From the NCBI GenBank assembly GCA_018398575.1, contig JAGTXZ010000006.1, forward strand, positions 1,240,001-1,304,000: a DNA stretch of 64,000 bases, written 5' to 3'. The notes beneath the pieces were generated by a model. The model was not told the origin of the DNA. It made no database searches and worked only from the letters and a program-made list of their open reading frames with translations. Each line of letters begins with the position of its first letter. The stretch's first letter is position 1. This DNA comes from Ampelomyces quisqualis. Lineage: Eukaryota; Ascomycota; Dothideomycetes; Pleosporales; Phaeosphaeriaceae. Made by a program: the position numbers and the translations under genes. Below, one piece after another: positions 13,061 to 23,882 of this stretch.

Positions 13061-13744
13061 TTGAGTCTACGAAAACCTTACAACACGTGTCGAGTCATTC
13101 TACTGCAATCACTACAACCCGATAACAATGAGTGAACATGTATCCCACATCCATCTTCTTCTCACTCAAAACGAAGCGCCCTGCCTTGGCAAGCTTCTTC
13201 TTCTTCCTTTTGACTTCACTGTATCAAATAGCATTTGTCGTGCTGCACACGCTTCACTACACTGGCTTCGCGACGTTTTTCCCCTCTTTTCATGCAATGA
13301 TTTAAGCTTTTCACACAAACATTCGCCTGGGACTCAAGCATAAGCATCAGGAATATGTTGGGGACTTTGCGTCTACTGCACAGCTTTTTGCATCGGCCGG
13401 ACATTGTTGGTGTCGTTTTGCCAGCTTTGATGATACCATATAGACAAGGCTTGGATAAGCTCCGAAAGCTTGCGACACATTACGAATAGAAACATCTTTG
13501 TTCAGAAATACTATACTGTACAGTCGTTGAACCTTGACTTGAATCCTGAGAAAACTTTGGGTTTCGAAATACACAAATTGAGCGCTCCCGATGGACCCCT
13601 GCAATGCTGCATGCCTGCGATTGCACTACACTTTTCGTCTGTGCTCTCCCGATGCTGCACTTTGACATCACACCGTCGAATTACCTCCAAACGTACCATT
13701 TCTGAATATAAACAAAGTGACCGGTGAGATACAAGAGATAGATC
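13061..13744. other. intergenic, no feature seen
   Basis: About 680 bp between the LRR gene and the next plus-strand gene. Only short chance frames; presumably 3' untranslated region and promoter. Confidence 0.4.
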
Positions 13745-14470
13745 ATGGTCCGACAACATGGTAGTCTAGAGAGAGACGAGGATGCAAATCAGGCGGCGTG
13801 GGAGGCTGCAAAAGGTATGACACGAGCTCCATTTTGGATAAGCCTGAGGGGAAGATGTTTATAGATGAAGAGCTAATGTTTAAATGGCAGGTGCAGCATG
13901 GGGAGGGACGAAGGCATGTTTGAAAGCTTTCGATTTTCTTGTCAATGATTTGGGAAAGAGGTGGGAACAGGAAGAGCTGGAGATGATGGCTTACGTCATG
14001 CGATGTATATGAGCCTGGGGCCGTAGTGTTTCGGCGGCGGTGTATTTGCTTCACCAAGCTCAGATTATTGAATCTTGTCAATTACATAGCTAAGTCATCT
14101 GCTAACACTGCATAGTGGGGCGCTGCATTTGGCATATTCGGTGGTGTGGCTTACGCGCTTTCGCCCTTGTATCGTGGGCTCACGGTTCAGTTCAAAACGT
14201 ATGTAACTCACACCTTGAACCGAACTTGCTGCAATCTTCCTAAGCTTGGACTGATCTGTCACCAGCTACATTCAAATGTCTGGCATGATTGTGGGTGGCT
14301 ATCTCGAAGCCGAGAGGCGCATGTGGGCGTATCAGCATCATGTAAGGCATCAACGGAGGATAATGCGAGATACGGAGATTTGGCGGAGATATGAGGAGGA
14401 TTATGAGGAAAGGGGAACTCCGGGTGTAGGTGCGGAGAGTAATGTGCATAGGAAGGGGTCAGATGAGTGA
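13745..14470 (+). CDS. small fungal membrane protein with a GC-AG intron
   Basis: Four exons 13745-13814, 13891-13913, 14116-14198, 14266-14470 give 126 residues. The start MVRQHGSLERDEDANQAAWE leads into a glycine-rich hydrophobic segment (FGIFGGVAYALSPLYRGLT), then YIQMSGMIVGGYLEAERRMW and a basic-acidic helical tail. The second intron has donor AAG|GCATGT, a GC-AG type; with it the frame is continuous (GAAWGGTKWGAAFGIFGG), without it the protein stops early. The layout, a short N-terminus, one or two membrane helices with a conserved ERRM-like turn, resembles small mitochondrial membrane proteins (HIG1-like is possible). I recall related fungal sequences but no established function. Confidence 0.65.
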
Positions 14471-14806
14471 GCTTGCTGGCTGCGAAAGGTCGATGCGACG
14501 AAGGTTAAGAGATACGGATACTATTTCGCTACCTGTGATACTCTGTACCGTAGTTTCGCTTGACGAGACGGCGATTCACTTTCTCGTTTCAATCTTTTGA
14601 GGATGCATACCTTCAAGCCGATACGGCAATTGCTTGCTCGTCACCGACCAATGACGTGAGCTTATATAAGGCTCCCCACCAGCGTACGCCGCTTCTCCAA
14701 AAGCCACATTTCCCATTTCCTTCCTTCTCCAGGCAGCATCCGCTGGTCCTCGCCCCCCACGCGTTGTCCATCTCCGCACAACACTCGCTCACAACTCCAA
14801 CTCACC
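14471..14806. promoter_or_regulatory. upstream region of the derlin gene
   Basis: A 336-bp gap between two plus-strand genes. It contains CCAAT-like ACCAATGACG near 14647 and a TATA-like TTATATAAGG at about 14663, some 140 bp before the derlin start; a C/T-rich leader follows, usual in fungal promoters. Confidence 0.4.
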
Positions 14807-16007
14807 ATGGATGTTTTCTGGACACTGCCGCCGGTCTCTAGGTAAGCTTGCACCAGCTCCGCACAGCTTCCCGCACGCGCAACTAATAGCTTTACGAATA
14901 GGACCATCACCGCCCTTGCAGTTGCCATTTCCGCTGCTGGGTACGGAGGCATCATTAGCCTGAGCCAATATGTCTTCTTCAAGCCCTACGTCTTCACGAC
15001 CAAGATCTTCCCACAGTTGTGGCGCCCGCTCACGGCCTTCCTGATTACAAAGCCCAAGTTTGGTATCCTACTCGATCCATATTTCTGCTATCAGTATGGC
15101 AGTGGGCTAGAGCGTGAATCGTCCAGATTCTCGCAGCCTGGGGATTTCTTCGTATACACTGGATTCTGCGCATCGGTCATTGTGGTAAGTAGTTCGCTCG
15201 TCACTTTTCGTGCAGTGCCTGTGGCGCATGGACTACTCGTCTGCGACTTCAGAACGCAACCTCGAAATATCTGCCCGCTCAGCCTACAATTCTAGCTGAA
15301 GCGGTTCCTGGAATCGAGGAAGAATACCCTTGCACATCATGCGGTTCCGTCATTCACATAATCCAAAAGGGACTTGTGTGGTGTTGTGAGCGTGGTGGGA
15401 TGGCTATTACATAGCTCTTGTGGACTCATAATTCCACTAGGCGGTCATGGCTCCCTACATATCCTTCACCCTTTCATACATCTGGCATGATTGCTGTGTT
15501 TGAGAGTATCTGCTAACTGAACACAAGGCTATCGCTGGCGGCGTGCTCAACAGCTACACGTTCCTCCCCGCTCTCACCCTCTCGTATGCATACACATTCG
15601 CGCAGGACAATCCAACGCGTCAAGTCAACTTCTTCGTCCTGAACTTTGACGCCAAATACCTGCCTTTCGCCCTGCTCCTCATGACCTTTATCATGGATGG
15701 CCCGGATTCAGCAGCCAGCCAGCTTCCTGGTCTCATCGCCGCACATCTCTACGATTTCCTGACAAGGATATGGCCCACATTTGGCGGCGGCAAGAACTAC
15801 ATCTTCACGCCGAACTTTGTGAAGCGCGCGTTTGGCGCAGGCGTGGGGAGCGTGGAGAACAGGGGGTATGGGTATGCTGTGCAAGGACGCGGAAGGGCCA
15901 CTGGTGCTGGTGCGGGTGCGTCTGATGCTGCGACGTCTGGACGGAGCACGGGGACGAGCAGCGCTTGGAGTGGCGTTGGACCTGGTCGACGACTCGGTGG
16001 CGAGTAG
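14807..16007 (+). CDS. Derlin-family ER membrane protein
   Basis: Three exons 14807-14841, 14902-15184, 15528-16007; 265 residues, phases close. The start MDVFWTLPPVSRTITALAV is the derlin N-terminus, followed by WRPLTAFLITKPKFGILLDP and YQYGSGLERESSRFSQPGDF, the WR motif and loop typical of the rhomboid-like pseudoprotease fold, then AYTFAQDNPTRQVNFFVLNF and AKYLPFALLLMTFIMDGP. The C-terminus is Gly/Ser/Arg-rich cytosolic tail. Derlins (Der1/Dfm1) help retrotranslocate misfolded proteins from the ER to the proteasome. Intron 2 is 343 nt, far longer than the 45-70 nt norm here. Which of Der1 or Dfm1 this is cannot be decided; no clear SHP box is visible in the tail. Confidence 0.92.
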
Positions 16008-16205
16008 TTGCGTTGGAATCTGTAGACTCTTCTGAGCCTTGACCATTTAAGCTTCTGTACAAATATGTCCTACAGTCCATGGGGATGAAACTCCATGGCA
16101 CACACGCTTGCACGATATCAACACCATGTTTACGACAAAGATCTGAAGAACAATTACAGAGTCTCACTTCCCATTTCATTCGCCAATCCCTATCAACGCT
16201 CCGAA

Positions 16206-16658
16206 CTACGCCTTCTTTCCACTCCCAGCCGGATTCGACGGCCCATCCACCGCCCGCTCCACATGTCCCGCAATCCCATCCTTGCTCGCATCAAACTGAC
16301 TCCCAATCGCTCCGTCCTTACTAAACGGCCCACCGACTGCCTGGGGAATTTGTCCGAGTGCGCCATCCGGGTTGAATTGCTTGCCTATGGCGCCCGCACT
16401 AGAGAGTATCGAGGGATTCTGTGGAGAAGTAAGCATAAAAAATCAGAGGTATGGTGGGTGGTGGGTGACATAAAACAAAGTGGGAGTAACAGGGGATCAA
16501 CGCACGTCTTGAGGGATAGCATTTGTGGTTTTATTCGCGCCCAACTTGTCCGCCGCGCTGGTCGTGTGATCCGTCATGACGTTATTCTGTGCGAATTGTG
16601 GTGTTTGGGTGGATGGGAAGCCTAGTTTTTCAGACAGGGGCCCGGTGGATTTGGGCAT
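16206..16658 (-). CDS. small protein with GAIGKQF-type repeats
   Basis: Two exons 16506-16658 and 16206-16418; intron donor GTGCGT, acceptor CCACAG, phase 0; 121 residues. The N-terminal half reads MPKSTGPLSEKLGFPSTQ and DHTTSAADKLGANKTTNAI; the C-terminal half carries three glycine-rich near-repeats: SAGAIGKQFNPDGALGQIPQ, VGGPFSKDGAIGSQFD and DGIAGHVERAVDGPS. Such short hydrophilic Gly/Gln/Phe repeat proteins recur in filamentous fungi and are often stress- or conidiation-linked; that is recollection, not seen here. No signal peptide or membrane segment. It lies tail-to-tail with the derlin gene, stops about 200 bp apart. Confidence 0.65.
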
Positions 16659-17089
16659 TTGAATGTGATAGAGGGTGTTGAAGGTATTAATTTGTGTTTC
16701 TATACGAGAGGGTTTATATGGGGTGTGTTGGTTACTTGTTCGTCTCGAGTGCGTCACAAAGAAGCGATGATGTGATCACGTTGGAGTTGGTGATGTCATG
16801 ATGAATTCGTGGATGGACACTGATGCGTACAGTCGAGGGAAAGTCGATGATGTGTCTAGCATTAGCTTCCGTGGATCTCGATCAGCCACGCAGATGGTGA
16901 GATTGCGCTTTGTTGTGTTGTGAGTGGTCATCGTGTTGTGGGGTTCAGAGCAGTCGGTGGTCAGTTGAGCGTACAATAATGGCGCGTTGTGGAAAACTCG
17001 ATAACACGATCAATGATGAAATGGAAGAGGTAATGGCGCAAGCTGTTGGCGCTGAAGTGGTTGGATTCGTCGAACGCCCTGATCCTGGT
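16659..17089. other. intergenic, no feature seen
   Basis: About 430 bp between the start of the repeat protein and the stop of RPA49, both on the minus strand. Repeated GTGATGT-like words around 16790-16850, otherwise nothing. Confidence 0.4.
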
Positions 17090-18577
17090 CTACTTCTTGC
17101 TCTTGCGAGGTCCACCAATTTTTGGGAATCTCAGTGGCAGCTTCAACTTCGCGATATGGTGGTTGTTAGCTTCAGCTTTAGACAGCTTCCACTTGGTCAA
17201 ATCCGTGACAGTTGGTGGCCCAACCCTGCAACCCAGCTCAGCAAAGTATGCTTGTATTCTGTCTGGATATTAGTGCACGTGACATGAATGTGATGATGGC
17301 AGAGCGCACTCTTTGTTATCGACCCTGAGATCGTCTCGCAAGTCGTTCACGTCCACTTCGGTGTCGTCGACGATGAGCGCGGCAGCAGCGATATGTGTGT
17401 ATAATCGGTCAATGTTCCATCGAGGCATCTCGGATGAGCTACACCAGTCAGCGTCGGCGCGTCAGAAACACCAGGGAATACATACCCCTCAGCTGCAAAC
17501 TTCCTTCGGACAGCCATAAGCAAGCCCATTGATACATCGTCGCCCATCATGGCTTCAAGCTTGCCCTTTGGTGGTATCTTCTTCGCGCCTTTGCTGCCTC
17601 CTGAAAGTGATGCAGCAAAATTGATGCAAAGCAGTATAAAGCGCAAGACTTTCAGCTTCTGTATCTGCTTGTTTCGCACAAGTTTCACGATGCGCTTCGC
17701 GACGTACTTGCTGCTCACACTCACACCCTGTCCAGCTGCGGAGGCGTCTACCCAATCCTTGACCTCGATCATGGTCATGAGCTCGGTGCCAACGATGGTC
17801 TCGGCCGGGTAGACATCGCCTGGGTATTCGGCTGCGAGATTTGGTGTAGGTCGTGGCTTGGAGCTGTCTATAGCGGCTGCGAGCTCTTCCTTTGTCGGCA
17901 TAGCTCCAGTCGCGGCTGCCATGCTCTGCAAAATGTTGTCTGCGACGCCGTCGCTTCTGGCGGCGGACGCGTCGTCGGGCTTGCTGCTGCGGATAGCGTT
18001 CAGCGTCATGTCCTCGATTGCTTTCCTTGACTTCTTCGATCCAAACTCGGTGGCGAGAGCATTTCTCTTCGCCATCGCAGTCTGGTTCTGTGCCTCCAGT
18101 CTTGCCTCCTCTTCTCGCATCTCCTCGACCTCGCTCCTCAGCGTACTCCGCACTGTGACCCTTTTGACTGGCACCAATTGCAGCGTTTTCGTCGCTGGGT
18201 CAAAGACACCGACATAGTCCTTGAGCTGACTCTCTGAGCTGCCATCCAGCTCCTCTTGCGCCGTGTAGTCGAGACGCGCGTGTTCCGAAGACTGGAGAAG
18301 CAGGTCGGTTGTGGCGCCTTGAGGCAGTATCTTGGTACGTTTGTATGGCTTGAATGAGGTGCGCGAAGGGAATCGCAGACCTGGTGTGACCGCTGCGCGT
18401 GCATTAGCCCCATGAGCGTCGAGGATGCTGTCTCGCTGTGCGCATACCTAGCAGCGGGCCCAGCGTCTCCTTATTCTCAAGTAGCTCTACTTGCACAGTC
18501 CCTTGCGGCGCAACTGCGGCCTTCTTCTTGGGCCGCTCGCCACCCTCGTCGCGGCTCTTTCTCTTCGTTCCTGACAT
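17090..18577 (-). CDS. RPA49: RNA polymerase I subunit A49
   Basis: Four exons 18448-18577, 17486-18392, 17310-17438, 17090-17258; 444 residues, phases close. N-terminus MSGTKRKSRDEGGERPKKK is basic, followed by the dimerisation-module region (GLRFPSRTSFKPYKR, SEHARLDYTAQEE, YVGVFDPATKTLQLVPVKR). The A49 signature EFGSKKSRKAIE is present. The C-terminal tandem winged-helix region follows (VSSKYVAKRIVKLVRNK, MPRWNIDRLYTHIAA, VDDTEVDVNDLRDDLR, YFAELGCRVGPPT, LRFPKIGGPRKSKK). The last exon is easily missed because its plus-strand complement is also open. A49 with A34.5 stimulates Pol I elongation and initiation at rDNA in the nucleolus. The start lies 328 bp from a divergent gene, so the promoter is shared. 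Confidence 0.93.
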
Positions 18578-18905
18578 GTCGCCGCGTTTGTCGTGTGGAT
18601 GGCGATGCCGCGTGGGAACTTTTTTCCGACCTTGAATTGGCAGAATTAGGCGGTCACGCCTCGCTTAGCGGGCGCGACGGACAGGGGTCATGACGTACAC
18701 GCGACTGCCGCGTCTTCCTGTTCCCAAGTCCCACGCCGCCTTCACGTGCCACTCTGTTCCCGTTCCAGCTTTCGCGCTGCGCTATTCCCGCTCCGTCGCC
18801 AGCCCTTCTTCCACCGCACCCATAGCCAATGCCATCACCGTCTCTCAGCCTCCTCTTCTCTTCACTCTGTGTCTCTGTTGCTTCGCCAATCGCCATTGAT
18901 TCACC
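18578..18905. promoter_or_regulatory. shared divergent promoter, RPA49 / promethin-like
   Basis: A 328-bp spacer between two divergent start codons. It is C/T-rich on the plus strand toward the right-hand start, which is usual for fungal core promoters. No defined factor site can be assigned. Confidence 0.5.
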
Positions 18906-19744
18906 ATGTCAACCCTCGTTTCTCACGCACAGCAAGCCGCGGGCAGCGTTGGAAACCAGCTCCAGCGCACGGCAGGCAGTGTGGGCAGCCAGATCCTGAC
19001 TACCGCCGACAGACTTGTCCCGCCCAAGCAACGCGAACAGAACATCAGGGACCTTCGTGCATTCTCTCATCGCAACCCCAAGCTTGCCGTGGGTCTGAAG
19101 CACCCTGCGCGTCTTCAGTAGACACTGACGGGTCTACAGACATTCCTGGCAGCTCAATTCGCCCTGCTGGGAATCCCACTACTTCTGTTCATCGCTTTCG
19201 CCGTGTCCACCCTCTGCATCTCCCTAGCGACCTGTCTCCTCTTCGCCGTCACCACTGCACTCTTCTACACCTTCCTCGCCATTGGCATCGCCCTGTTCTT
19301 CCTAGTTCCTATTCTGTTTCTTGCCAGCTTCGCAGCCAGTTGCTTCTTCCTCTGGGGCCTTGTTGTATATCTCATACTGCAGCGCTTCAATGAGGGTGAG
19401 GCGCCAGCTAAACCTGGCACCAGAGTTGGCGACAAGATCCACAGGCTGACAGGCGGCAGACTGGGCTGGATGGTGGATGGAGATGATGCGACCAAGGTGG
19501 AAATGGGTACGACACAAGACGATCCGCATACGAATGGGGATACGGATTATCATGGTGGTGGTAATCCATCAAGGCAGGGTGGTGATGGGTATATGAATGG
19601 CAGCGAGTGGGAAGCGAAGTGGGCTCATGGAACTCAGCAGCGGCAGAAGGAGTTTGCGAACAAGCTGAATATCAAAGTGGATGAAGTTGTAAGTTTGTTG
19701 GCGTCACCCGACTGCGGCACTGACAGTCTATTCAGCCTGCGTAA
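18906..19744 (+). CDS. promethin/LDAF1-like lipid-droplet membrane protein
   Basis: Three exons 18906-19088, 19140-19688, 19736-19744; 246 residues. The last coding exon is only 9 nt (Pro-Ala-stop). The amphipathic N-terminus carries two similar blocks (AGSVGNQLQRTAGSVGSQIL) and then a hydrophobic core of about 80 residues in four membrane-embedded stretches (FALLGIPLLLFIAFAVS, LATCLLFAVTTALFYTF, IGIALFFLVPILFLAS, CFFLWGLVVYLILQRF). The tail is hydrophilic with HRLTGGRLGWMVDGDD. Hairpin-rich cores of this size after a short amphipathic lead are typical of promethin/LDAF1-like proteins working with seipin at lipid droplets; this is inference from pattern only, and an uncharacterised fungal membrane protein is the alternative. 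Confidence 0.72.
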
Positions 19745-19940
19745 CCGCCGTCCTAGATATCTGGCCTCTTATCTTTACTTCTATGACGTAGTCTCAAGCC
19801 TTGACCTTGGACGCCTTCCTACTCTGCTCAACCCATGCATGCCGGTGTCCGAAGCAACGATTGAGTAGAGGCCACATCAAGAGAGCAAGAGACTAGAAAA
19901 TTAGAGCACGAGCAGCACGCACAAGCACAGCCCAACTGCA

Positions 19941-20682
19941 TCAGACGTGAATCATGTGATTCATATCGAGCCACCACCGTCTCCCCATGCCCAAATCAGA
20001 CACATCCCCAGCCGTAATGTCATCCTCCATAACATCATCCCCACCTCCCTCCTTCAGCCTCACCATCCTCCTCCTAGCCCCCATTCCCCCATCTTCCTCA
20101 TCTCCCTCCTCAAAAACCCTATACTCGACACTCATCCCTTCCTTTCCCTTGCTCCCATTCAACTCCTGCTCCAACTCCTCGGCATCCGCCCTAAACAGCC
20201 CATGCCCACCCAACTCCATCCATCTCTCCGTAGCCCTCGCCATGGCAAACACTGCACGCAGCGACGTCATGACGTACCCGCTCTTTCTCAAAGTCGAATG
20301 CAACCGCGCATGCAGCCACACAGTGTCCAAGGACAAACTCCAAGCCAAGTGGAAGGACACAAACAGCCCCGACAGCATGGTGCTGAAGCGCCATATGTAG
20401 CCGTGTCCGGGAGGCACTGCGAGCGGTCTTGCAGCTGGGCGATGTAGTAGATTCGACGGGGTTTTTACCTGCGCTGAGAATGGGACGGGATATACTGTCA
20501 TCTACGTGGCAAGGACGTCTTGGAACGTCGGTTGTCGGTCGCATGAATGATTGCAGACCGAGCAGGGACGGGAGTTCTGCTGGCGGAAATAGATTGGCTT
20601 TGCATCTTGGACGCCATGGTCGATCGGGATGGCCAGTATTGCTGTGTGTCTTTGGACGGGCAGTTGATGGGATTATGGTCAT
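19941..20682 (-). CDS. hypothetical protein with a hydrophobic central segment
   Basis: Two exons 20469-20682 and 19941-20416 separated by a 52-nt intron (GTAAAA...CTCGCAG); phases close to 229 residues. The N-terminal part is Pro/Arg-rich; the second exon begins PPGHGYIWRFSTMLSGLFVS then FHLAWSLSLDTVWLHARLHS, a plausible membrane-associated stretch, and ends in an acidic/basic tail (EEGDEEDGG, MVRLKEGGGDDVMEDD). The reading frame stays open upstream of 20682 with a hydrophobic lead (QWLPFIPVSPFAPFQ), so the true start may lie in an earlier exon. No family recognised. Confidence 0.45.
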
Positions 20683-21142
20683 GAATAGTAGAATGCTGAA
20701 GATGTTGGTTTTGTCGTCTTGTCGTGCCTGGAATGGTGCGAATGGACTGACTGGGATGAAGGGTAGCCATTGCTGACTACCTGGGTATAAGGCTCAATAC
20801 ATGACATGACGAGAACGACTTTGACTGCCGTGTTCTTGGCGCATCGGCACGAACGGGAGATAAAAGGCGGTGGGTGCATGACAGGCAACCACGCGTTCTT
20901 TCTCACGCAGTGCAGGACAAGATCAAGTTCTCCATCCGCTCGAAACTGGGGTATCTGATATTTTGACCAACGTCTATAGAGTTGGTATGTATCAGAGGAA
21001 AAATACAGACAATGCTGTACGCTTTCTTTTCATAAGTTCGTTATTTGTGCGCCGAATCCCAATGCTATGCGCTTGGCTATCGCGTCTTGTCCACAAAGGC
21101 CGTCAAGGTCCTGTCCTTCCGTATTACCGTGACAGACGTGAT
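20683..21142. other. intergenic, no feature seen
   Basis: About 460 bp between the hypothetical gene and the Hsf1 stop. It would hold the promoter and perhaps a first exon of the minus-strand hypothetical gene plus the Hsf1 3' end signals. Confidence 0.4.
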
Positions 21143-23446
21143 CTACTTCTTTCGCCGCTTCGGGCCTCGTTTTCTGCTCTCGTCTTCTACTTCTTCCACT
21201 GTTGCTGCTGGGCTCGTCGCATTGGAACTGACGCTGTCAACGCGGTCCTCACAAAGGCCTATGTCACCATCTATATTGAGATGATTTGTGTCAGCAGTGC
21301 TGAAGTCAAATGCGTCAGCGCTGGTGCCATCGAATGCAACTGCACGAGTGAGGTCAGGCGTGGCCGCGTCAAAGTTGAAGTCTGGTAGTCCGCTCATGTT
21401 GCTCGTCACGCCATTGCCATTTGAATTGGCGTCATTGGGAAAGTAGTCCTGATCCTGCACGAAGGAGTCCAGATCCAAGTCATACTGTCCGGGATCGCCC
21501 AGTCCGCTCACGTTGAAGTATTCGTTGTCGGACAACCCTGCTATCTGTCCGCTCGGACTAAGAGGCTGAAGACGTTCCTGCAAGCTTTGCACCCGCGAAT
21601 TCTGCTCGTCAGACATCTGCTGTAGCATCTCGAGCTGCTTTTGCGTGGCCTGGTACTGGTTCAGATCGCTCACGAGACGCAGCATCTCTGGGGGGTCGGG
21701 ATTCGTGAGAGCGTTGTTGGTCGTTGATGCATTGCTGTCGCCTGCCATCATGGAGAGAACGTTGTTGCGCTCTTGAGCGCTAAGCGGAACATTGCCGTTC
21801 TGTGTTTGATAGTTGGACAGGGCAGCTGGAAAATCAAACTGTGGTGCATGGCTCGCCGCGCCAGCGTTGGCATTGGCATTCTGAATTGCGGACATGATAG
21901 CATCATTCTCGGGCAAAGATGATGAGTTTGCCGGTGACTCAACTTTGAGTGGCACAGGGTGTGACGCATCTATTCCTTGTGCTGGATTGGCCGAGGAAGA
22001 CTGCCGAATTGGTGCTGCTGAAGACTTGAATGCTGATTGCTGCCTGCTCGAAGGTCTGGTAATTGGACTTACCAATGGCCTCGTTGTTGGACTTATGGTC
22101 GTAGCACGACCACCTGAGGCAGAGAGTAGATCTGGTTGTCCGACAGGAGGAGCTGGGAGGAGCGCGAGCGGCCTCTTGCTCCGCTGCAACTGTGGGGACT
22201 TGTTCATGCTCATGTCATTCGTTGGAAAGTCTTCTACATCTACAACGTTGCCATGGGGCTGCTGACGTGCTGGGGGAAACATGTCAGCTAGATTCAGGCC
22301 ATTAGCGTTGCCTTCCAAACTTCTGTTGTAGAATGTGGCCAAGAATGTCAGAATGGCGTTGATCGAGTTTTCGTGTCGGTCGTGCAGTGCTTGGAAAGAT
22401 GTTGCGCGAGAATACAGCTCTTCGTTCTGGCGCTTGATTGTGCTCAAGACACTGGATATGAGCTTCTGTTGATCTTGCAATTGTCGGACTTCAACGCGAA
22501 GACTGTTGTACTCGGATCGCGGAATCATGGCCATTTGATCAGTTCCCCGCACTGCAAGCTCCTCAACATAGCCACCACTGCCAGTGTCCAGCACGTATTT
22601 GCGCTCCTCGTCGCTGTCGCCTTTTCCATCATCTTCTCGTTTGCGCTTCGGCCCCGCTGTCGGATTCTTGGGTTTTTGTATCAGCCATAGAAGCTCGGGC
22701 CGGCCACGTTTAAAGTACTTGTTGAAGTATTCGCTCGGTGCCTTGGCCTTTGTTTCACTTGCTTTCATGCTGTTGTCCGATAGACCAACTTTTTTGTGGA
22801 AGCCATACATGTTCAGTTGTCGTACGAAGGAAGCGTAGTTGTTGTGCTTGAAAAGCTCTGGAATCAACGTCCTTGCAAACTCGTCCTCGTCGATCACGAT
22901 GAATGAGTTGCCATCGTCCGACCAGCGGATAAGGTTCTCGTTTTTGTTGTTGTCCAAGAAACTGCTAGATGTCAGTTCAGGCACTGCTTATCTTCGCATG
23001 CGTCAGGCTTGCCTGCTCAACTTCTGCACGAATGGTGGAATCTGCTTCCTTTTCAATTGTGCGTCCTTCTTAGCAATCGCTGCCTTCTGTTCCAGCTCTT
23101 CGTCGTCATCCACTGTTTCCCACTGCTGCTGCGTCGGACTGGGGAATCCGTCCCACTGGCCTCTTCGCGATGCTAGTTGCTGGTTTTGATTTCGTCTGAT
23201 CAACTGGCCAGAGTTCATTTCTGCAGTGTCGTTCAAGCCATCCAGTGAGACCACCCGGTTGTGTCCTCCCATTGCGCTGTTGCCATAGTCGTACAAGGTG
23301 GGATCGTTGAAGGAGTTCATTTCGGTCGCCACAGGCGCATCGTTCCAGTTCATGTACTGATCGGTCGGCAAAGTCGCATCTTGTGGGTAAGTTTGCATTG
23401 GCGCCTGCGGTGACGCACTCGGTGCGCGCCGCTTACGAGATGACAT
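21143..23446 (-). CDS. HSF1: heat shock transcription factor Hsf1
   Basis: Two exons 23013-23446 and 21143-22961; 750 residues. The intron (22962-23012) has donor AG|GCAAGC and acceptor CTAGCAG, a GC-AG intron that falls inside the DNA-binding domain. Joined, the HSF domain is complete: KRKQIPPFVQKLSSFLDNN, LIRWSDDGNSFIVIDEDEFA, LIPELFKHNNYASFVRQLNM, YGFHKKVGLSDNS and FKRGRPELLWLIQKPKN. A heptad-repeat region follows (EYNSLRVEVRQLQDQQKLIS, SVLSTIKRQNEELYSRATSF), fitting trimerisation, then Ser/Pro/Asn-rich activation regions and a basic C-terminus. Hsf1 binds nGAAn repeats and drives chaperone and proteasome genes. A second in-frame Met at 23467 would add seven residues. Confidence 0.94.
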
Positions 23447-23882
23447 GTGCTGGTTGCGCACAAGCAAGCGCTGTTTGTAATGCTCCTGAAGCGCAGAACG
23501 CAGCCGGACCGCTCGACTGCAGGCTTTTCAGCGGTACTCAGCCCTGTCTCCAGCTTCTTGACGCAACGCGAGATGGAGCACGGATCACCACTCGAAGCAA
23601 GTGCCCACCGACAGGACGCCTCTCGCGAGTTTGGGCGTTTTTCCTGCCTGCTGATTTAATGTCTTGAAGTCGGAGTTTGAGCGAAGCTCCGCCGCGATTC
23701 TGCTCAAATCGTCATGAGCTTTCACAAAGACTTTCATCAACGGTTCGCGCGGCGCAAATAGCACCCCGATGAAGGCGTTTCCGTAGATGTACCGTCGAAC
23801 GAAGAGGGGCGGTAAGACACGAAGTCGGCCGCCGGATGAACCGTGGTAAATAGAGAGGTGAGTGACGGTGGGCTGTGGGACT
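23447..23882. promoter_or_regulatory. proximal upstream region of HSF1
   Basis: The space between the Hsf1 start and the putative small gene. Several GAA and TTC words occur (for example around 23590-23610 and 23690) but I cannot lay out a convincing three-unit heat-shock element. A minus-strand frame at 23585-23917 is open but unrecognised. Confidence 0.3.

Noticed and set aside
17046..17273. Apparent plus-strand hydrophobic protein before RPA49
   Set aside because: Its complement is the last exon of RPA49 (YFAELGCRVGPPT...), which fits the family, so the hydrophobic reading is a shadow.
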